Positions 36,913-46,128 of a stretch of DNA of 64,000 bases are shown one piece after another. Source of the stretch: Lachnospiraceae bacterium. Its GTDB lineage: Bacteria; Bacillota; Clostridia; Lachnospirales; Lachnospiraceae. Position 1 is the first letter of the stretch. The number at the start of each line of letters is the position of its first letter. The notes beneath the pieces are model-generated. The model worked only from the letters and a program-made list of their open reading frames with translations, had not been told where the DNA came from and ran no database searches. Location of the stretch: assembly GCA_017624235.1 (NCBI GenBank), contig JAGANL010000013.1:160378-224377 (forward strand). Reading direction: 5' to 3'. Position numbers and translations under genes: made by a program.

Positions 36913-36943
36913 GAATGAGGATTTACAGTCAAGGAGATAAAAA

Positions 36944-38908
36944 ATGATACTTTCTGTACAAAATGTCAGCAAAGCATTTTCAGAGAAAACGATACTGAAA
37001 AATGCTTCCTTCCATATTGAGGACCATGAAAAGGCAGCGATTGTCGGCATAAACGGTGCCGGTAAATCCACCCTTTTAAAAATTATCGTAGGAGAAATGC
37101 AGGCAGACGAAGGAACAGTCACCCTGTCCAAGGGAAAGACACTGGGCTATCTGGCCCAGCATCAGGACCTTCACAGCAGCCGGACAATCTATGAAGAACT
37201 GCTGAGTGTCAGACAGAACCTGATTGATTTGGAAAAACGTATCCGTGAAACGGAGCTTTCCATGAAGCATCTGGAGGGAGATGCTCTGGAACAGCAGATG
37301 AATCTTTACTCTTCTCTGACACATCAGTTTGAAATGGAAAATGGATATGCCTATCAAAGTGAATTAGTCGGAGTCTTAAAAGGACTGGGCTTTGAAGAAG
37401 CTGATTTTTCCAGAGAAATCAGCACTCTGTCCGGTGGACAGAAAACGCGGGTGGCATTAGGAAAACTATTGTTATTAAATCCAGATATAATTTTGTTGGA
37501 TGAGCCTACAAACCATTTGGACATGGCCTCTATTTCCTGGTTGGAAACCTACTTATTAAATTATAAGGGTGCAGTTGTTATTGTTTCTCACGACCGCTAT
37601 TTTATTGATAAGATCGCCCGTAAGGTGATTGAAGTTGACCAGACCAGGGTCATGAGCTTTCTCGGAAATTATACCGATTATGCTGCCAAAAAGGAACAGC
37701 TTCGCATAGCGGCCTGGCATGCCTATGTCAATCAGCAGCGTGAAATCAAACATCAGGAAGCAGTGATTGAAAAGCTTCGTTCCTTTAACCGGGAAAAATC
37801 CATCCGGCGTGCGGAAAGCCGTGAAAAGATGCTGGATAAAATCGAGGTTTTGGAAAAGCCCTCCGAAGCGCGCGCCGATATGAAAATGATTCTGACTCCT
37901 TATCGAGAAAGCGGCAATGATGTTCTGACCGTAAAAGGACTTTCCAAGTCCTTCGACAATCTTATGCTCTTCCAGAATCTGGATTTTGAAATCAAGCGAG
38001 GGGAACATGTTGCTATCATCGGCGACAACGGAACCGGAAAGACTACGATTCTGAAGCTGATTAACGGTCTTCTGCCTGTGGATTCCGGTACGATTCAGCT
38101 TGGCTCCCATGTAGAAATCGGCTATTACGACCAGGAACACCATGTTTTACATATGGAAAAAACCTTATTTGAAGAAATTTCAGATGATTATCCTTATCTG
38201 ACCAATACACAGATACGCACTACGCTTGCTGCCTTCCTCTTTACCGGCGAAGATGTTTTCAAACGAATCGGCGATTTGAGCGGTGGGGAACGCGGACGCG
38301 TATCTCTGGCCAAGCTCATGCTTTCCGAGTCTAATTTTCTCATTCTGGATGAACCTACGAACCATCTGGATATTACTTCCAAGGAAATTCTGGAAAGCGC
38401 CCTGAATGCTTACAGCGGAACCGTACTTTATGTTTCACATGACCGCTACTTTATCAACCGCACTGCCACCCGCATATTGGATTTGACCGCTCAAAGGCTG
38501 GTCAACTATGGCGGCAATTACGACTATTATCTGGAAAAGCACGACGATATGATGAAGGCAGCCGGAATTTCTCCTGCTTTTTCTGCCACAGTACAGGGAA
38601 CTCCTTCCTCGAATCCGGAAGCTTCTGCTCCTGAAGCGAAAGGGAATACCGACTCCGAGGTGAAGCAGGACTGGAAGGAATGGAAGGAACAGCAGGCCGC
38701 CCAGAGAAAGCTTGAAAATGATATCAAAAAATGTGAAGATGCCATTGCAAAGCTGGAAGCAGAACTTTCCGATTTAGAAGCAGAGCTTGCCAAACCGGAA
38801 TACGCAACCAATGCCGCCAAGCTGCAGGAGTTAAGCTCCAGTCAGGCCGATGTCACATCCCGTCTGAATGCATTATATGAAAAATGGGAAGCTCTATCCG
38901 AAGAATAG
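36944..38908 (+). CDS. ABC-F family ribosome-associated ATPase
   Basis: This is a soluble double ABC ATPase of 654 residues without membrane domains. ABC-F proteins act on the ribosome in translation or antibiotic protection. The first domain has GINGAGKST (near 37), LSGGQKTRVALG and LLDEPTNHLD. A charged linker with ESREKMLDKIEVLEKPSEAR follows. The second domain has GDNGTGKTT (near 363), LSGGERGRVSLA and ILDEPTNHLD. The C-terminal extension (from about 560) ends in a coiled coil, as in Uup/YdiF. AAGGAG lies 7 bases before the ATG. Synteny with rex suggests a YdiF ortholog. There is no sign that it is a resistance determinant. Confidence 0.94.
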   Translation: MILSVQNVSKAFSEKTILKNASFHIEDHEKAAIVGINGAGKSTLLKIIVGEMQADEGTVTLSKGKTLGYLAQHQDLHSSRTIYEELLSVRQNLIDLEKRIRETELSMKHLEGDALEQQMNLYSSLTHQFEMENGYAYQSELVGVLKGLGFEEADFSREISTLSGGQKTRVALGKLLLLNPDIILLDEPTNHLDMASISWLETYLLNYKGAVVIVSHDRYFIDKIARKVIEVDQTRVMSFLGNYTDYAAKKEQLRIAAWHAYVNQQREIKHQEAVIEKLRSFNREKSIRRAESREKMLDKIEVLEKPSEARADMKMILTPYRESGNDVLTVKGLSKSFDNLMLFQNLDFEIKRGEHVAIIGDNGTGKTTILKLINGLLPVDSGTIQLGSHVEIGYYDQEHHVLHMEKTLFEEISDDYPYLTNTQIRTTLAAFLFTGEDVFKRIGDLSGGERGRVSLAKLMLSESNFLILDEPTNHLDITSKEILESALNAYSGTVLYVSHDRYFINRTATRILDLTAQRLVNYGGNYDYYLEKHDDMMKAAGISPAFSATVQGTPSSNPEASAPEAKGNTDSEVKQDWKEWKEQQAAQRKLENDIKKCEDAIAKLEAELSDLEAELAKPEYATNAAKLQELSSSQADVTSRLNALYEKWEALSEE

Positions 38909-38923
38909 GGCTTCCCATTTTTC
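38878..38923. terminator. bidirectional terminator between the ABC-F gene and icd
   Basis: GAAAAATGGGAAGC and GCTTCCCATTTTTC form a 14-bp stem (38878-38891 region with 38910-38923). The 5' arm lies in the last codons of the ABC-F gene. A-rich and T-rich arm ends make it usable from both strands for the two convergent genes. Confidence 0.88.
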
Positions 38924-38941
38924 ATAGTTACCATCTGACTT

Positions 38942-40147
38942 TTATAATGTCTCCATCGTTTCTGCAATCGCCTTAATGAAGTTCTGGCTGTTTAATACCG
39001 TAACATCCTTCAGGGAAGTAATCAGTGCAAGATCCTTTGTCATCTTACCGGATTCAATGGTCTGGATCGTAGCCTTTTCCAGCTTGTCAGCAAATGCCAT
39101 CAGTTCCGGAATATTGTCCAGCTCTCCTCTCTTACGCAGTGCTCCTGTCCATGCAAAAATAGTGGCTACTGAGTTCGTAGAAGTCTCTTCTCCCTTTAAA
39201 TGCTTATAATAATGTCTCTGTACCGTTCCATGTGCTGCTTCATATTCAAAGACACCGGACGGCGATACGAGAACAGAGGTCATCATTGCCAGAGAACCAA
39301 AGGCGGAGGAAACCATATCAGACATTACATCTCCATCATAGTTCTTGCAGGCCCAGATAAAGCCTCCCTTCGCCTTCATGATACGTGCTACCGCATCATC
39401 AATCAGCGTATAGAAATATTCTATTCCGGCAGCCTCAAATTTCTCCTTGTATTCATCCTCATAAATCTGCTGGAAAATATCCTTAAAGGTATGGTCATAT
39501 TTCTTGGAAATTGTATCCTTGGTTGCAAACCAGAGATCCTGTTTCGTATCCAGTGCATAATTAAAACAGGATTTTGCAAAACTCGTAATGGATTTATTTG
39601 TGTTATGTACACCCTGAATGATACCCGCATCGGTAAAATTGTGAATCGTTTCCCTGATTTCCGTTCCATCCTCTGCCGTAAAGACCAGCTCCGCCTTGCC
39701 AGCGCCCGGTACTTTGATTTCCACATTTTTATAGACGTCACCATAAGCATGACGTGCGAGTGTTATCGGCTTTTCCCAGTTCTTGACACAAGGCTCAATT
39801 CCCTTTACAACGATTGGCGTACGAAATACTGTACCATCCAGAATCGCACGAATGGTTCCATTCGGGCTTTTCCACATTTCCTTCAAATTATATTCCGTCA
39901 TTCTGGCCGCATTCGGTGTAATGGTAGCACATTTTACGGCAACACCATATTTCAAGGTTGCCTCTGCGGACTCCGTTGTTACTTTATCGTCCGTTTCATT
40001 TCTGTGCTCCAGTCCCAAATCATAATATTCTGTCTTCAGATCAATGTACGGCAGCAACAGCTCATCCTTAATCATTTTCCAGAGGATTCGAGTCATTTCG
40101 TCTCCGTCCATCTCTACAAGCGGCGTGGTCATCTGAATTTTTCCCAT
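38942..40147 (-). CDS. icd: NADP-dependent isocitrate dehydrogenase, eukaryotic-type subfamily
   Basis: This enzyme of 401 residues oxidises isocitrate to 2-oxoglutarate. The sequence follows the homodimeric NADP-IDH subfamily shared with eukaryotes ([19 protein letters not shown] near the start; [27 protein letters not shown] read in pieces; [30 protein letters not shown]), not the shorter E. coli-type pattern. It lies 29 bp after a GntR regulator gene, itself behind a Re-citrate synthase candidate. The operon would thus give 2-oxoglutarate and glutamate from oxaloacetate and acetyl-CoA, needing only aconitase from elsewhere. Confidence 0.95.
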   Translation of the reverse strand: MGKIQMTTPLVEMDGDEMTRILWKMIKDELLLPYIDLKTEYYDLGLEHRNETDDKVTTESAEATLKYGVAVKCATITPNAARMTEYNLKEMWKSPNGTIRAILDGTVFRTPIVVKGIEPCVKNWEKPITLARHAYGDVYKNVEIKVPGAGKAELVFTAEDGTEIRETIHNFTDAGIIQGVHNTNKSITSFAKSCFNYALDTKQDLWFATKDTISKKYDHTFKDIFQQIYEDEYKEKFEAAGIEYFYTLIDDAVARIMKAKGGFIWACKNYDGDVMSDMVSSAFGSLAMMTSVLVSPSGVFEYEAAHGTVQRHYYKHLKGEETSTNSVATIFAWTGALRKRGELDNIPELMAFADKLEKATIQTIESGKMTKDLALITSLKDVTVLNSQNFIKAIAETMETL

Positions 40148-40176
40148 AGTACTCTCCTTTTCTCCGTCTATTTTAC

Positions 40177-40863
40177 TTAATCATTATTGATCTCATTCAG
40201 CCCAAGTCTTACCATATTTTCATAAGCATTGATCATATGCTGGTTTGCTAACTGTTCTGCCAACTGGGCATCCTTATTTTTGATGGCTTCCATAATACCC
40301 CGATGCTCCAGATTGGACTGATTGCCCCGTTCACTGTTGGACAGCGTTCTCTTGCGTACCCTCAATACATACTGATGAAAATCCTTTAACAGATGCTCCA
40401 GCATCTTACTGTTGCAGGATTCGTACAGTATCTCGTGAAAACGGTTATCCATCTCTGCCATCTGCTCGTAATGCCCCTTGGAAGCATGAAACTCCGACAG
40501 GAAAATATTCTCCTCCATCTCTGCCATCTGCTCCGGCGAAATCTCTTCTGTCGCCCATCTGGCACAAAGTCCCTCCAGATAGGAACGTATCATATAGATA
40601 TCCTTCACATCCTTGGTTGTAATACCGGTTACATAGGCTCCCTTGTTCGGAATAATCTGAATCAGTCCTTCCAGCTCCAATTGCCGAAACGCCTCTCTAA
40701 CCGGTGTCCTGCTGACTCCAAGCTCCTCTCCGATCGCTACTTCCTTTAATTCTTCATGTTCCTTATATTTTCCATTCAGAATATCCTCACGAATCCGGTT
40801 AAATACCCGGCCTCTCAAAGAATACTTATCCGTTACCTCATTTTTCACATCATGACTGCTCAA
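40177..40863 (-). CDS. GntR family regulator, FCD (FadR C-terminal) subfamily
   Basis: This is a DNA-binding regulator of 228 residues. The N-terminal winged helix has [20 protein letters not shown], then [20 protein letters not shown]. The C-terminal FCD all-helical ligand domain has conserved metal-binding positions ([36 protein letters not shown]). FCD regulators usually bind small carboxylates and operators with a palindromic TTGTATACAA-type core. Exactly such a palindrome covers the -10 of this operon's promoter, so autoregulation with citrate or a related acid as effector is a reasonable inference. It sits between the citrate synthase candidate (15 bp) and icd (29 bp). Confidence 0.93.
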   Translation of the reverse strand: MSSHDVKNEVTDKYSLRGRVFNRIREDILNGKYKEHEELKEVAIGEELGVSRTPVREAFRQLELEGLIQIIPNKGAYVTGITTKDVKDIYMIRSYLEGLCARWATEEISPEQMAEMEENIFLSEFHASKGHYEQMAEMDNRFHEILYESCNSKMLEHLLKDFHQYVLRVRKRTLSNSERGNQSNLEHRGIMEAIKNKDAQLAEQLANQHMINAYENMVRLGLNEINND

Positions 40864-40878
40864 ATATCACACCTCTAT

Positions 40879-42291
40879 CTATTCTAAAGTAATTCCAAGC
40901 TTTTTACAAGTTTTGTCAATTACTTTTAATAATTCTTCATCGGTCAGAACTGTTACACGTCCTCCCGCATACTCTTCATCGACCCATACTTTGACTGCCT
41001 TTACCAGATCACAGTTCTTATCGACCTGCTTCTCATCCTTCAGCTTAAAGTATGTATTGATCCAATGCGCAATTCCCGCCAGACCGGAAGTATTGGAAAC
41101 GGCACACAGAACCGGACGGTTTAAGAACTTGTCCGTATCAAAAATATTGTATATCTCTTCATTTTTCAGCAGTCCATCCGCATGAATGCCTGCTCTGGTT
41201 ACATTAAAATTCTTGCCTACAAACGGAGTTCGCGGTGGAATCTGATAGCCGATTTCCTTCTCATAATATTCTGCCAGCTCAGTTATCACTGTCGTATCCA
41301 TGCCATTTAAGTCACCCTTTAACTGGGCATATTCAAATACCATAGCCTCAAGCGGTGTATTGCCGGTACGCTCTCCTATACCAAACAGCGAAGTGTTGAC
41401 ACCGGAACATCCATAAAGCCATGCTGTCGTAGAGTTTGCAACCGCCTTATAAAAGTCATTGTGCCCATGCCATTCAATCAGGGAATGAGGCACACCTGCA
41501 TGTGTATGGATGGCATAAATAATTCCCTGTACGCTTCTCGGAATAACTGCACCGGAAAAGTTTACACCATATCCCATCGTATCACAGGCACGTACCTTAA
41601 TCGGAATCTTATACTGTTCCATAAGCTTCATCAGCTCCAGACAGAACGGCACTACATAGCCATAAATATCAGCACGCGTAATGTCCTCCAGATGGCATCT
41701 TGGACTGATACCTTCCTCCAGACATTCCCGAATCACGCTCAGATAATGATCCATCGCCTGCTTTCTGGTCATTTTCAGCTTCATAAAGATATGATAATCA
41801 GAGCAGCTGACCAGAATCCCTGTCTCCTTCATACCGATTTCCTTTACCAGCTTAAAATCATCCTTGCTGGCACGAATCCAGCTCGTTACCTCCGGGAACT
41901 GGTAACCTCTTTCCATACATTTATAGACAGCGTCACGATCCTTTTTACTATATAGAAAGAACTCACTGGCACGGATCATGCCGTTGGGCCCTCCCAGCTT
42001 ATGGAGATAATCATAAATCGTCACAATCTGCTCCGTCGAATACGGCGCTCTGGACTGCTGGCCATCCCGAAAGGTCGTATCCGTAATCCAGATATCCTTT
42101 GGCATATTATGAGGTACAATTCTATCGTTAAACGGAATCTTCGGTATCTCAGAATAAGGAAACATATTCCGGAAGGTATTTGGCTTCTCTACATCATCCA
42201 GAATATACATATGCTCCTCTATTTCAAGAAGATTGTTGTTGTGGTTCATGGTCACCGGCCGGTTTTCAAATATTTCCGAATTACGGTTCAT
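40879..42291 (-). CDS. Re-citrate synthase candidate (homocitrate/isopropylmalate synthase superfamily)
   Basis: This is a DRE-TIM metallolyase of 470 residues that condenses acetyl-CoA with a 2-oxo acid. Motifs are ITDTTFRDGQQSRAPYS (near residue 69), the metal-binding HxH in IEWHGHNDFYKA, GERTGNTPLEAM and TRAGIHADGLLKNEEIY. It lacks the long regulatory C-terminal domain of isopropylmalate synthase. Length, DGQQSR and linkage to icd match the Re-face-stereospecific citrate synthase known from Clostridium kluyveri. No Si-type citrate synthase is in the window. Homocitrate synthase is an alternative, but the icd context favours citrate. GGGAGG lies 8 bases before the ATG. Confidence 0.82.
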   Translation of the reverse strand: MNRNSEIFENRPVTMNHNNNLLEIEEHMYILDDVEKPNTFRNMFPYSEIPKIPFNDRIVPHNMPKDIWITDTTFRDGQQSRAPYSTEQIVTIYDYLHKLGGPNGMIRASEFFLYSKKDRDAVYKCMERGYQFPEVTSWIRASKDDFKLVKEIGMKETGILVSCSDYHIFMKLKMTRKQAMDHYLSVIRECLEEGISPRCHLEDITRADIYGYVVPFCLELMKLMEQYKIPIKVRACDTMGYGVNFSGAVIPRSVQGIIYAIHTHAGVPHSLIEWHGHNDFYKAVANSTTAWLYGCSGVNTSLFGIGERTGNTPLEAMVFEYAQLKGDLNGMDTTVITELAEYYEKEIGYQIPPRTPFVGKNFNVTRAGIHADGLLKNEEIYNIFDTDKFLNRPVLCAVSNTSGLAGIAHWINTYFKLKDEKQVDKNCDLVKAVKVWVDEEYAGGRVTVLTDEELLKVIDKTCKKLGITLE

Positions 42292-42326
42292 CCTAAAGTC
42301 CTCCCATAAAGTTTACATTAAGTATA

Positions 42327-42355
42327 ATTGTATACAATCATACATATTATGTCAA
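42327..42355 (-). promoter_or_regulatory. promoter and palindromic operator of the citrate synthase-gntR-icd operon
   Basis: The minus strand has TTGACA (42355-42350), a 17-bp spacer and TACAAT (42332-42327). The -10 is half of a perfect 12-bp palindrome ATTGTATACAAT at 42327-42338, ideally placed for repression. The -35 lies in the last codons of the upstream protease gene. The palindrome core matches operators of FCD-type GntR proteins, one of which is encoded in the operon. Confidence 0.8.
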
Positions 42356-43258
42356 TAAGTTTTTGATATTCACCATTCCCCATCCCTGTTTGCTCCACGG
42401 CTCCTTCAAATCTGTTGCCGTATATATCAGCCGCCTCTTTACCGCCTCGTTTGCTGCCTCCGGATATTTTTCCAAAAAAAGGGCTGCCGCTCCCGCAACC
42501 ATCGGAGTCGCCATGGAAGTTCCGCTTTTTACCGTGTAGGCATTCCGGTATCCATGATAATACCTCCGGCACTTTACATTACAGGACATAATATCGGTTC
42601 CCGGAGCCACCAGATCCGGCTTTTTCATCGAAAATTCTGTCGGCCCTCTGCCGGAGTAATTTTCACAGATATCTGTCCGTTCTCCAAAATATCCTCCGTC
42701 ATGGCAGCCAACCGTAATGACTTTGGCACTCCGCCCCACCGGTGAGATGCTCATAGGCCCTGGCCCCTTATTTCCTGCTGCAACCACTACTATAATGCCT
42801 GCATCCCAAAGCTTTTCCACTGCCTTCAATAACAAATTCCCACTCTCCGTATCTTCCAGATCATTCAGCCCAATGGAAATATTCAGGATACGGATGTCAT
42901 ATTCTCTTCTAATCTCATAAATCCATTCCATTCCGGCCAACATATCACTTAAATTTCCGTCTCCATTGAAATTCAACACCTTACCGATTACCAACTGACA
43001 GCCCGGAGCAATTCCCCTGTATCTGCCTCCGGAAGCCTTCCCATCCCCTGCCAGAATACCCGCCACATGGGTTCCATGTCCGCAGTCATCATAGACAGCT
43101 GTTCTTGCTGCCGTAAAATCGCGAAATCCAATCACACGCCCCTTTAGATCCGGGTGAAGGGCAATTCCCGTATCCAATATGGCAGCGACGACATTTTTCC
43201 CGGTATACATACCTGTCTCTTCTGCATCGCATCCAATCTGTTGTCTGACCCTGAACAT
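42347..43258 (-). CDS. subtilisin-like serine protease (S8), no signal peptide
   Basis: This is a compact subtilase of 303 residues. The triad is visible as Asp29 (AAILDTG), His61 (GHGTHVAG) and Ser248 (GTSMATPMVAG), with the oxyanion Asn163 (AAGNKG). It has neither a signal peptide nor a long propeptide, so it resembles intracellular subtilases or needs another export route. It follows the sortase/LRR operon, but its start codon comes directly after a terminator hairpin whose 3' arm contains its only good ribosome-binding site (GGGAG, 8 bases upstream). Expression is therefore likely low or conditional. It might process surface proteins of the same operon if exported; that is speculative. 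Confidence 0.9.
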   Translation of the reverse strand: MFRVRQQIGCDAEETGMYTGKNVVAAILDTGIALHPDLKGRVIGFRDFTAARTAVYDDCGHGTHVAGILAGDGKASGGRYRGIAPGCQLVIGKVLNFNGDGNLSDMLAGMEWIYEIRREYDIRILNISIGLNDLEDTESGNLLLKAVEKLWDAGIIVVVAAGNKGPGPMSISPVGRSAKVITVGCHDGGYFGERTDICENYSGRGPTEFSMKKPDLVAPGTDIMSCNVKCRRYYHGYRNAYTVKSGTSMATPMVAGAAALFLEKYPEAANEAVKRRLIYTATDLKEPWSKQGWGMVNIKNLLT

Positions 43259-43298
43259 AAAAAAGCTCCCGGCTTTTTTATTACATTATGCCGGGAGT
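43259..43298 (-). terminator. terminator/attenuator hairpin between the second LRR gene and the subtilase
   Basis: The stem CTCCCGGC/GCCGGGAG (minus strand; plus 43291-43298 with 43267-43274) is followed by C and seven T residues. The last T is next to the subtilase ATG. The LRR stop codon is in the loop. The 3' arm holds the GGGAG that would serve the subtilase as ribosome-binding site, so the element can both end transcription and mask translation. Confidence 0.88.
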
Positions 43299-46118
43299 TT
43301 TCTTTCGGTTCCCCTTTAAGAAGAACATCATCATTGACAAAGCAAATAATCCTGTTGCTAAAAACCACTTGGGATGAATCCAGTCCCCAGTATCCGGAGA
43401 CACATCCTTTTTCCTGCTCAGAGCAGTCAGCACACCGCCATCCTTCCGCTGAATCACTGCCCCCTGCCCATTCTCATACTGATATATTCCATACGGAGAA
43501 AAATGTGTTGCTTCAAAGGTCACTGTAAACCCACCGTTTTCTTCCTGTACAACGGCAGGAACCTCCTCCAATTGTCCGTCTTCATCGGTACATACCACAT
43601 GCAGCGACTCTGTCCCCATACCTTCCGGTACCGGCATGGTAATCTTCATCGTCTCACGTCCAAGCTTCGTAATCGGTATCTGTCCGCTCTGATCATACAG
43701 GGTAATATCATAACCATACATGCCCGGATTGGCCTCCTGACCGTACAGAATCCGGTAAGCAGATAAAATCTGCTCCCCTGCCTGACTGCTTTCACGGATA
43801 TCCAGAACATATCTTTCCTTATGATGATCCAGTACTGCACTTACTTTTCCATCCAGTCCCGCTCCATTGGTCCAGATCTGAACAGCCTTTTCGGCATCCG
43901 CAGCATCTCCCTGTCTGGCTGCCGATTCTACCGCTGCTTCAGAAGCATTTTCAAACCTATATGGTTTTTGATAAATAGATACCCTTTCGGGTATTGCTGA
44001 CGAATCCTCATCCGTTTCCTTCGTCACCATTACCGCGTGAAGCATTCCTTCCGCTCCGCCGCTGCTTTTCTGCACCAGACTTGCAATCGTACCATGGAAT
44101 CCATAGCTGTCCGGATCCAGAACAGTCCCGGAAAACTCTGACATTCCTGCACCCACAACAGCAACCTCTATCCCCTTAAATGCATCAATGCGATTTTTCC
44201 CATTCGACAGACGCTGTGCATCCTTCCCATAAGACAACACCGGAAGTGAGCTTCCCATAAATACAACAGCATTCACATCCGAGACATTGCTGCACGCACT
44301 CTGGTCGTAAGCTCCAAGTCCAATCTTCTCCACACTTTCCGGAATACGGACGGTTTCAATCGGACAGCCTGCAAAGGCCCTGTCACGAATCTCCTTTACA
44401 TTGACTCCACCGGATACTGACTTCAAATTACTACAGCCAAAAAAGGCTTCCTCGCCAATCATTTCTAATGTATTGGGCAAAGATACATCTGTAATGCCCT
44501 TATGATTTCGGAATACACCTGCCGTAATCTGCTTAACACCCTCCGGAATCGAAATTTTACTGTCACTTCCCTTATAAGCAATTAAAATGCCGTCACCAAC
44601 AATCTGGAAATCATTGACGCTTCCACCGTTTTTCCAGTTCTCCAGCCATGCTGTTTTTTCAAAGGCATTCGGTTCAATCTCCTTTACGGTCGAAGGTATG
44701 GTTACGCTTTTTAAATCATCACAATGATAGAAAGCCCCATATCCGATGGTGGTAACCCCTTCCGGAATCCTGACCTCAGACAATGCGCTTCTGGCAAAGG
44801 CAAAATCCCCAATTTCCGTAATTCCTTCCGGGAACTGATATTCCGTCAGCTCGGGATCCTGATAATAAGCCTGTCCGGCAATCCGGTCTCCTACGATAGT
44901 ATACTTTGGAAAGCTGCCGCCCTTTTCTGCATCTGTCGCACCGTCCGTGCCATTGTCAGAGACAGAATGCTGTCCATCTTCCGCCGTTTGCCCTGATACC
45001 GTCATCGCCACTTCATTGCTCTGTGGAAAGGCATCTCCTGACTTCTGCGGCACCGCCGCATTTCCATAAACGTTCTGCGTACGATTATCCATAAAAACAA
45101 CAGCTCTGCCGCCCACCACGTAGGTACTTCCCATTTCCTGCAAAGCATTTTGCTCTTCCTGTCCGTACACCACAGGATTCTGTGTTTCCGCACCTTCATT
45201 TGAAGGATTTCCGGTATCCTGATACTCTGCCCTCGCCACATCACTCTTATCCCGAGCCTGATCAAATTCTTCCGCATAAGAGCCTGCCTCTGCTACAATG
45301 CTTAGCTTAGGACAGCCATCAAAAGCAGTGCTCTGTATCGAGGTGACAGAGGCCGGTATGACAGCCTTCTCCAAATTGATGCAATCCGAAAATGCCTTAC
45401 TTCCAATGGTTCTCACTGAGGATGGTATGGAAATTTCTTCCAATCCGCTGCAATTACTGAACGAATATCCCGGAATCGAATCCAAAGAGCCGCTTAATTC
45501 CACAAAACGCAGATCATCACAGCCCCAGAATGCGTATGGCTCAATCTTCTCCACCGATGCAGGCATATTATATTTGGTAAACCGGCTTCCAGCCAACGCC
45601 TGAATCAGTCTTGATTTACTTTGATTATACAAAATACCGGCTTCATCCAAAAAGTACTGGTTGTCCTGATCCACCTGAACATCCTTTAAGGATTCACAAC
45701 CGGCAAATACACCATAGCCGATTTCGGTCACACCCGGGCCTATGGTAACATCCGATAAAGCTTTGCAATTGCTGAAAGCAAAGTTATCTATCTTCTTCAA
45801 AGAGTCCGGCAGATCCACAACACTTAAAACCGGACAGTTAGAAAAGACCCCGCTGCCAATTGACGTAATTCCTTCCGGCAGATAAACTGCATACAGATCA
45901 GAATCGTCTTTAAAAGCCTCCGGGCCGATTTTTTTCACACTTTCCGGTACATTGACCGCAGTCGCCGTACCGGTATATTTGACTAAAGTATCTCCGTTTA
46001 CTTGAAAATCTGATGCGGAGGACGTTACCGCCTCCACATCAGATACTGGAATCTGTGTTGCTGCTATCGCCAGCACAAGAAACAGCGTTCCTATTGCATT
46101 TCTAAGCTTTTTACCCAT
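43281..46118 (-). CDS. BspA-like leucine-rich-repeat surface protein with SPxTG sorting signal
   Basis: This is a surface protein of 945 residues. An N-terminal signal (about 1-30) is followed by two blocks of LRR_5/BspA-type repeats (about 45-285 and 410-640), whose units resemble AFxxCxxLxxVxIPxSVxxIG. A spacer of about 120 residues separates the blocks. A C-terminal beta domain ends in THFSPYGIYQYENG. The anchor is SPDTGDWIHPKW, a hydrophobic stretch and the basic tail KGNRKK. The SPxTG motif matches substrates of clostridial class B sortases, and such a sortase is the first gene of this operon. It starts 10 bp after the larger LRR gene ends. Host or surface binding is likely but unproven. 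Confidence 0.9.
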   Translation of the reverse strand: MGKKLRNAIGTLFLVLAIAATQIPVSDVEAVTSSASDFQVNGDTLVKYTGTATAVNVPESVKKIGPEAFKDDSDLYAVYLPEGITSIGSGVFSNCPVLSVVDLPDSLKKIDNFAFSNCKALSDVTIGPGVTEIGYGVFAGCESLKDVQVDQDNQYFLDEAGILYNQSKSRLIQALAGSRFTKYNMPASVEKIEPYAFWGCDDLRFVELSGSLDSIPGYSFSNCSGLEEISIPSSVRTIGSKAFSDCINLEKAVIPASVTSIQSTAFDGCPKLSIVAEAGSYAEEFDQARDKSDVARAEYQDTGNPSNEGAETQNPVVYGQEEQNALQEMGSTYVVGGRAVVFMDNRTQNVYGNAAVPQKSGDAFPQSNEVAMTVSGQTAEDGQHSVSDNGTDGATDAEKGGSFPKYTIVGDRIAGQAYYQDPELTEYQFPEGITEIGDFAFARSALSEVRIPEGVTTIGYGAFYHCDDLKSVTIPSTVKEIEPNAFEKTAWLENWKNGGSVNDFQIVGDGILIAYKGSDSKISIPEGVKQITAGVFRNHKGITDVSLPNTLEMIGEEAFFGCSNLKSVSGGVNVKEIRDRAFAGCPIETVRIPESVEKIGLGAYDQSACSNVSDVNAVVFMGSSLPVLSYGKDAQRLSNGKNRIDAFKGIEVAVVGAGMSEFSGTVLDPDSYGFHGTIASLVQKSSGGAEGMLHAVMVTKETDEDSSAIPERVSIYQKPYRFENASEAAVESAARQGDAADAEKAVQIWTNGAGLDGKVSAVLDHHKERYVLDIRESSQAGEQILSAYRILYGQEANPGMYGYDITLYDQSGQIPITKLGRETMKITMPVPEGMGTESLHVVCTDEDGQLEEVPAVVQEENGGFTVTFEATHFSPYGIYQYENGQGAVIQRKDGGVLTALSRKKDVSPDTGDWIHPKWFLATGLFALSMMMFFLKGNRKKTPGIM

Positions 46119-46128
46119 TTTCTCTTCC

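Noticed and set aside
36814-37131. 106-codon N-terminal extension of Rex
   Set aside because: It runs through a consensus promoter and into the divergent ABC-F gene, has no Rex homology, and GTG 36813 has an ideal ribosome-binding site.
39200-40180. Long plus-strand open frame opposite icd
   Set aside because: It is an antisense shadow of a well-conserved enzyme gene; its product is Cys/Arg-rich and unlike any protein.
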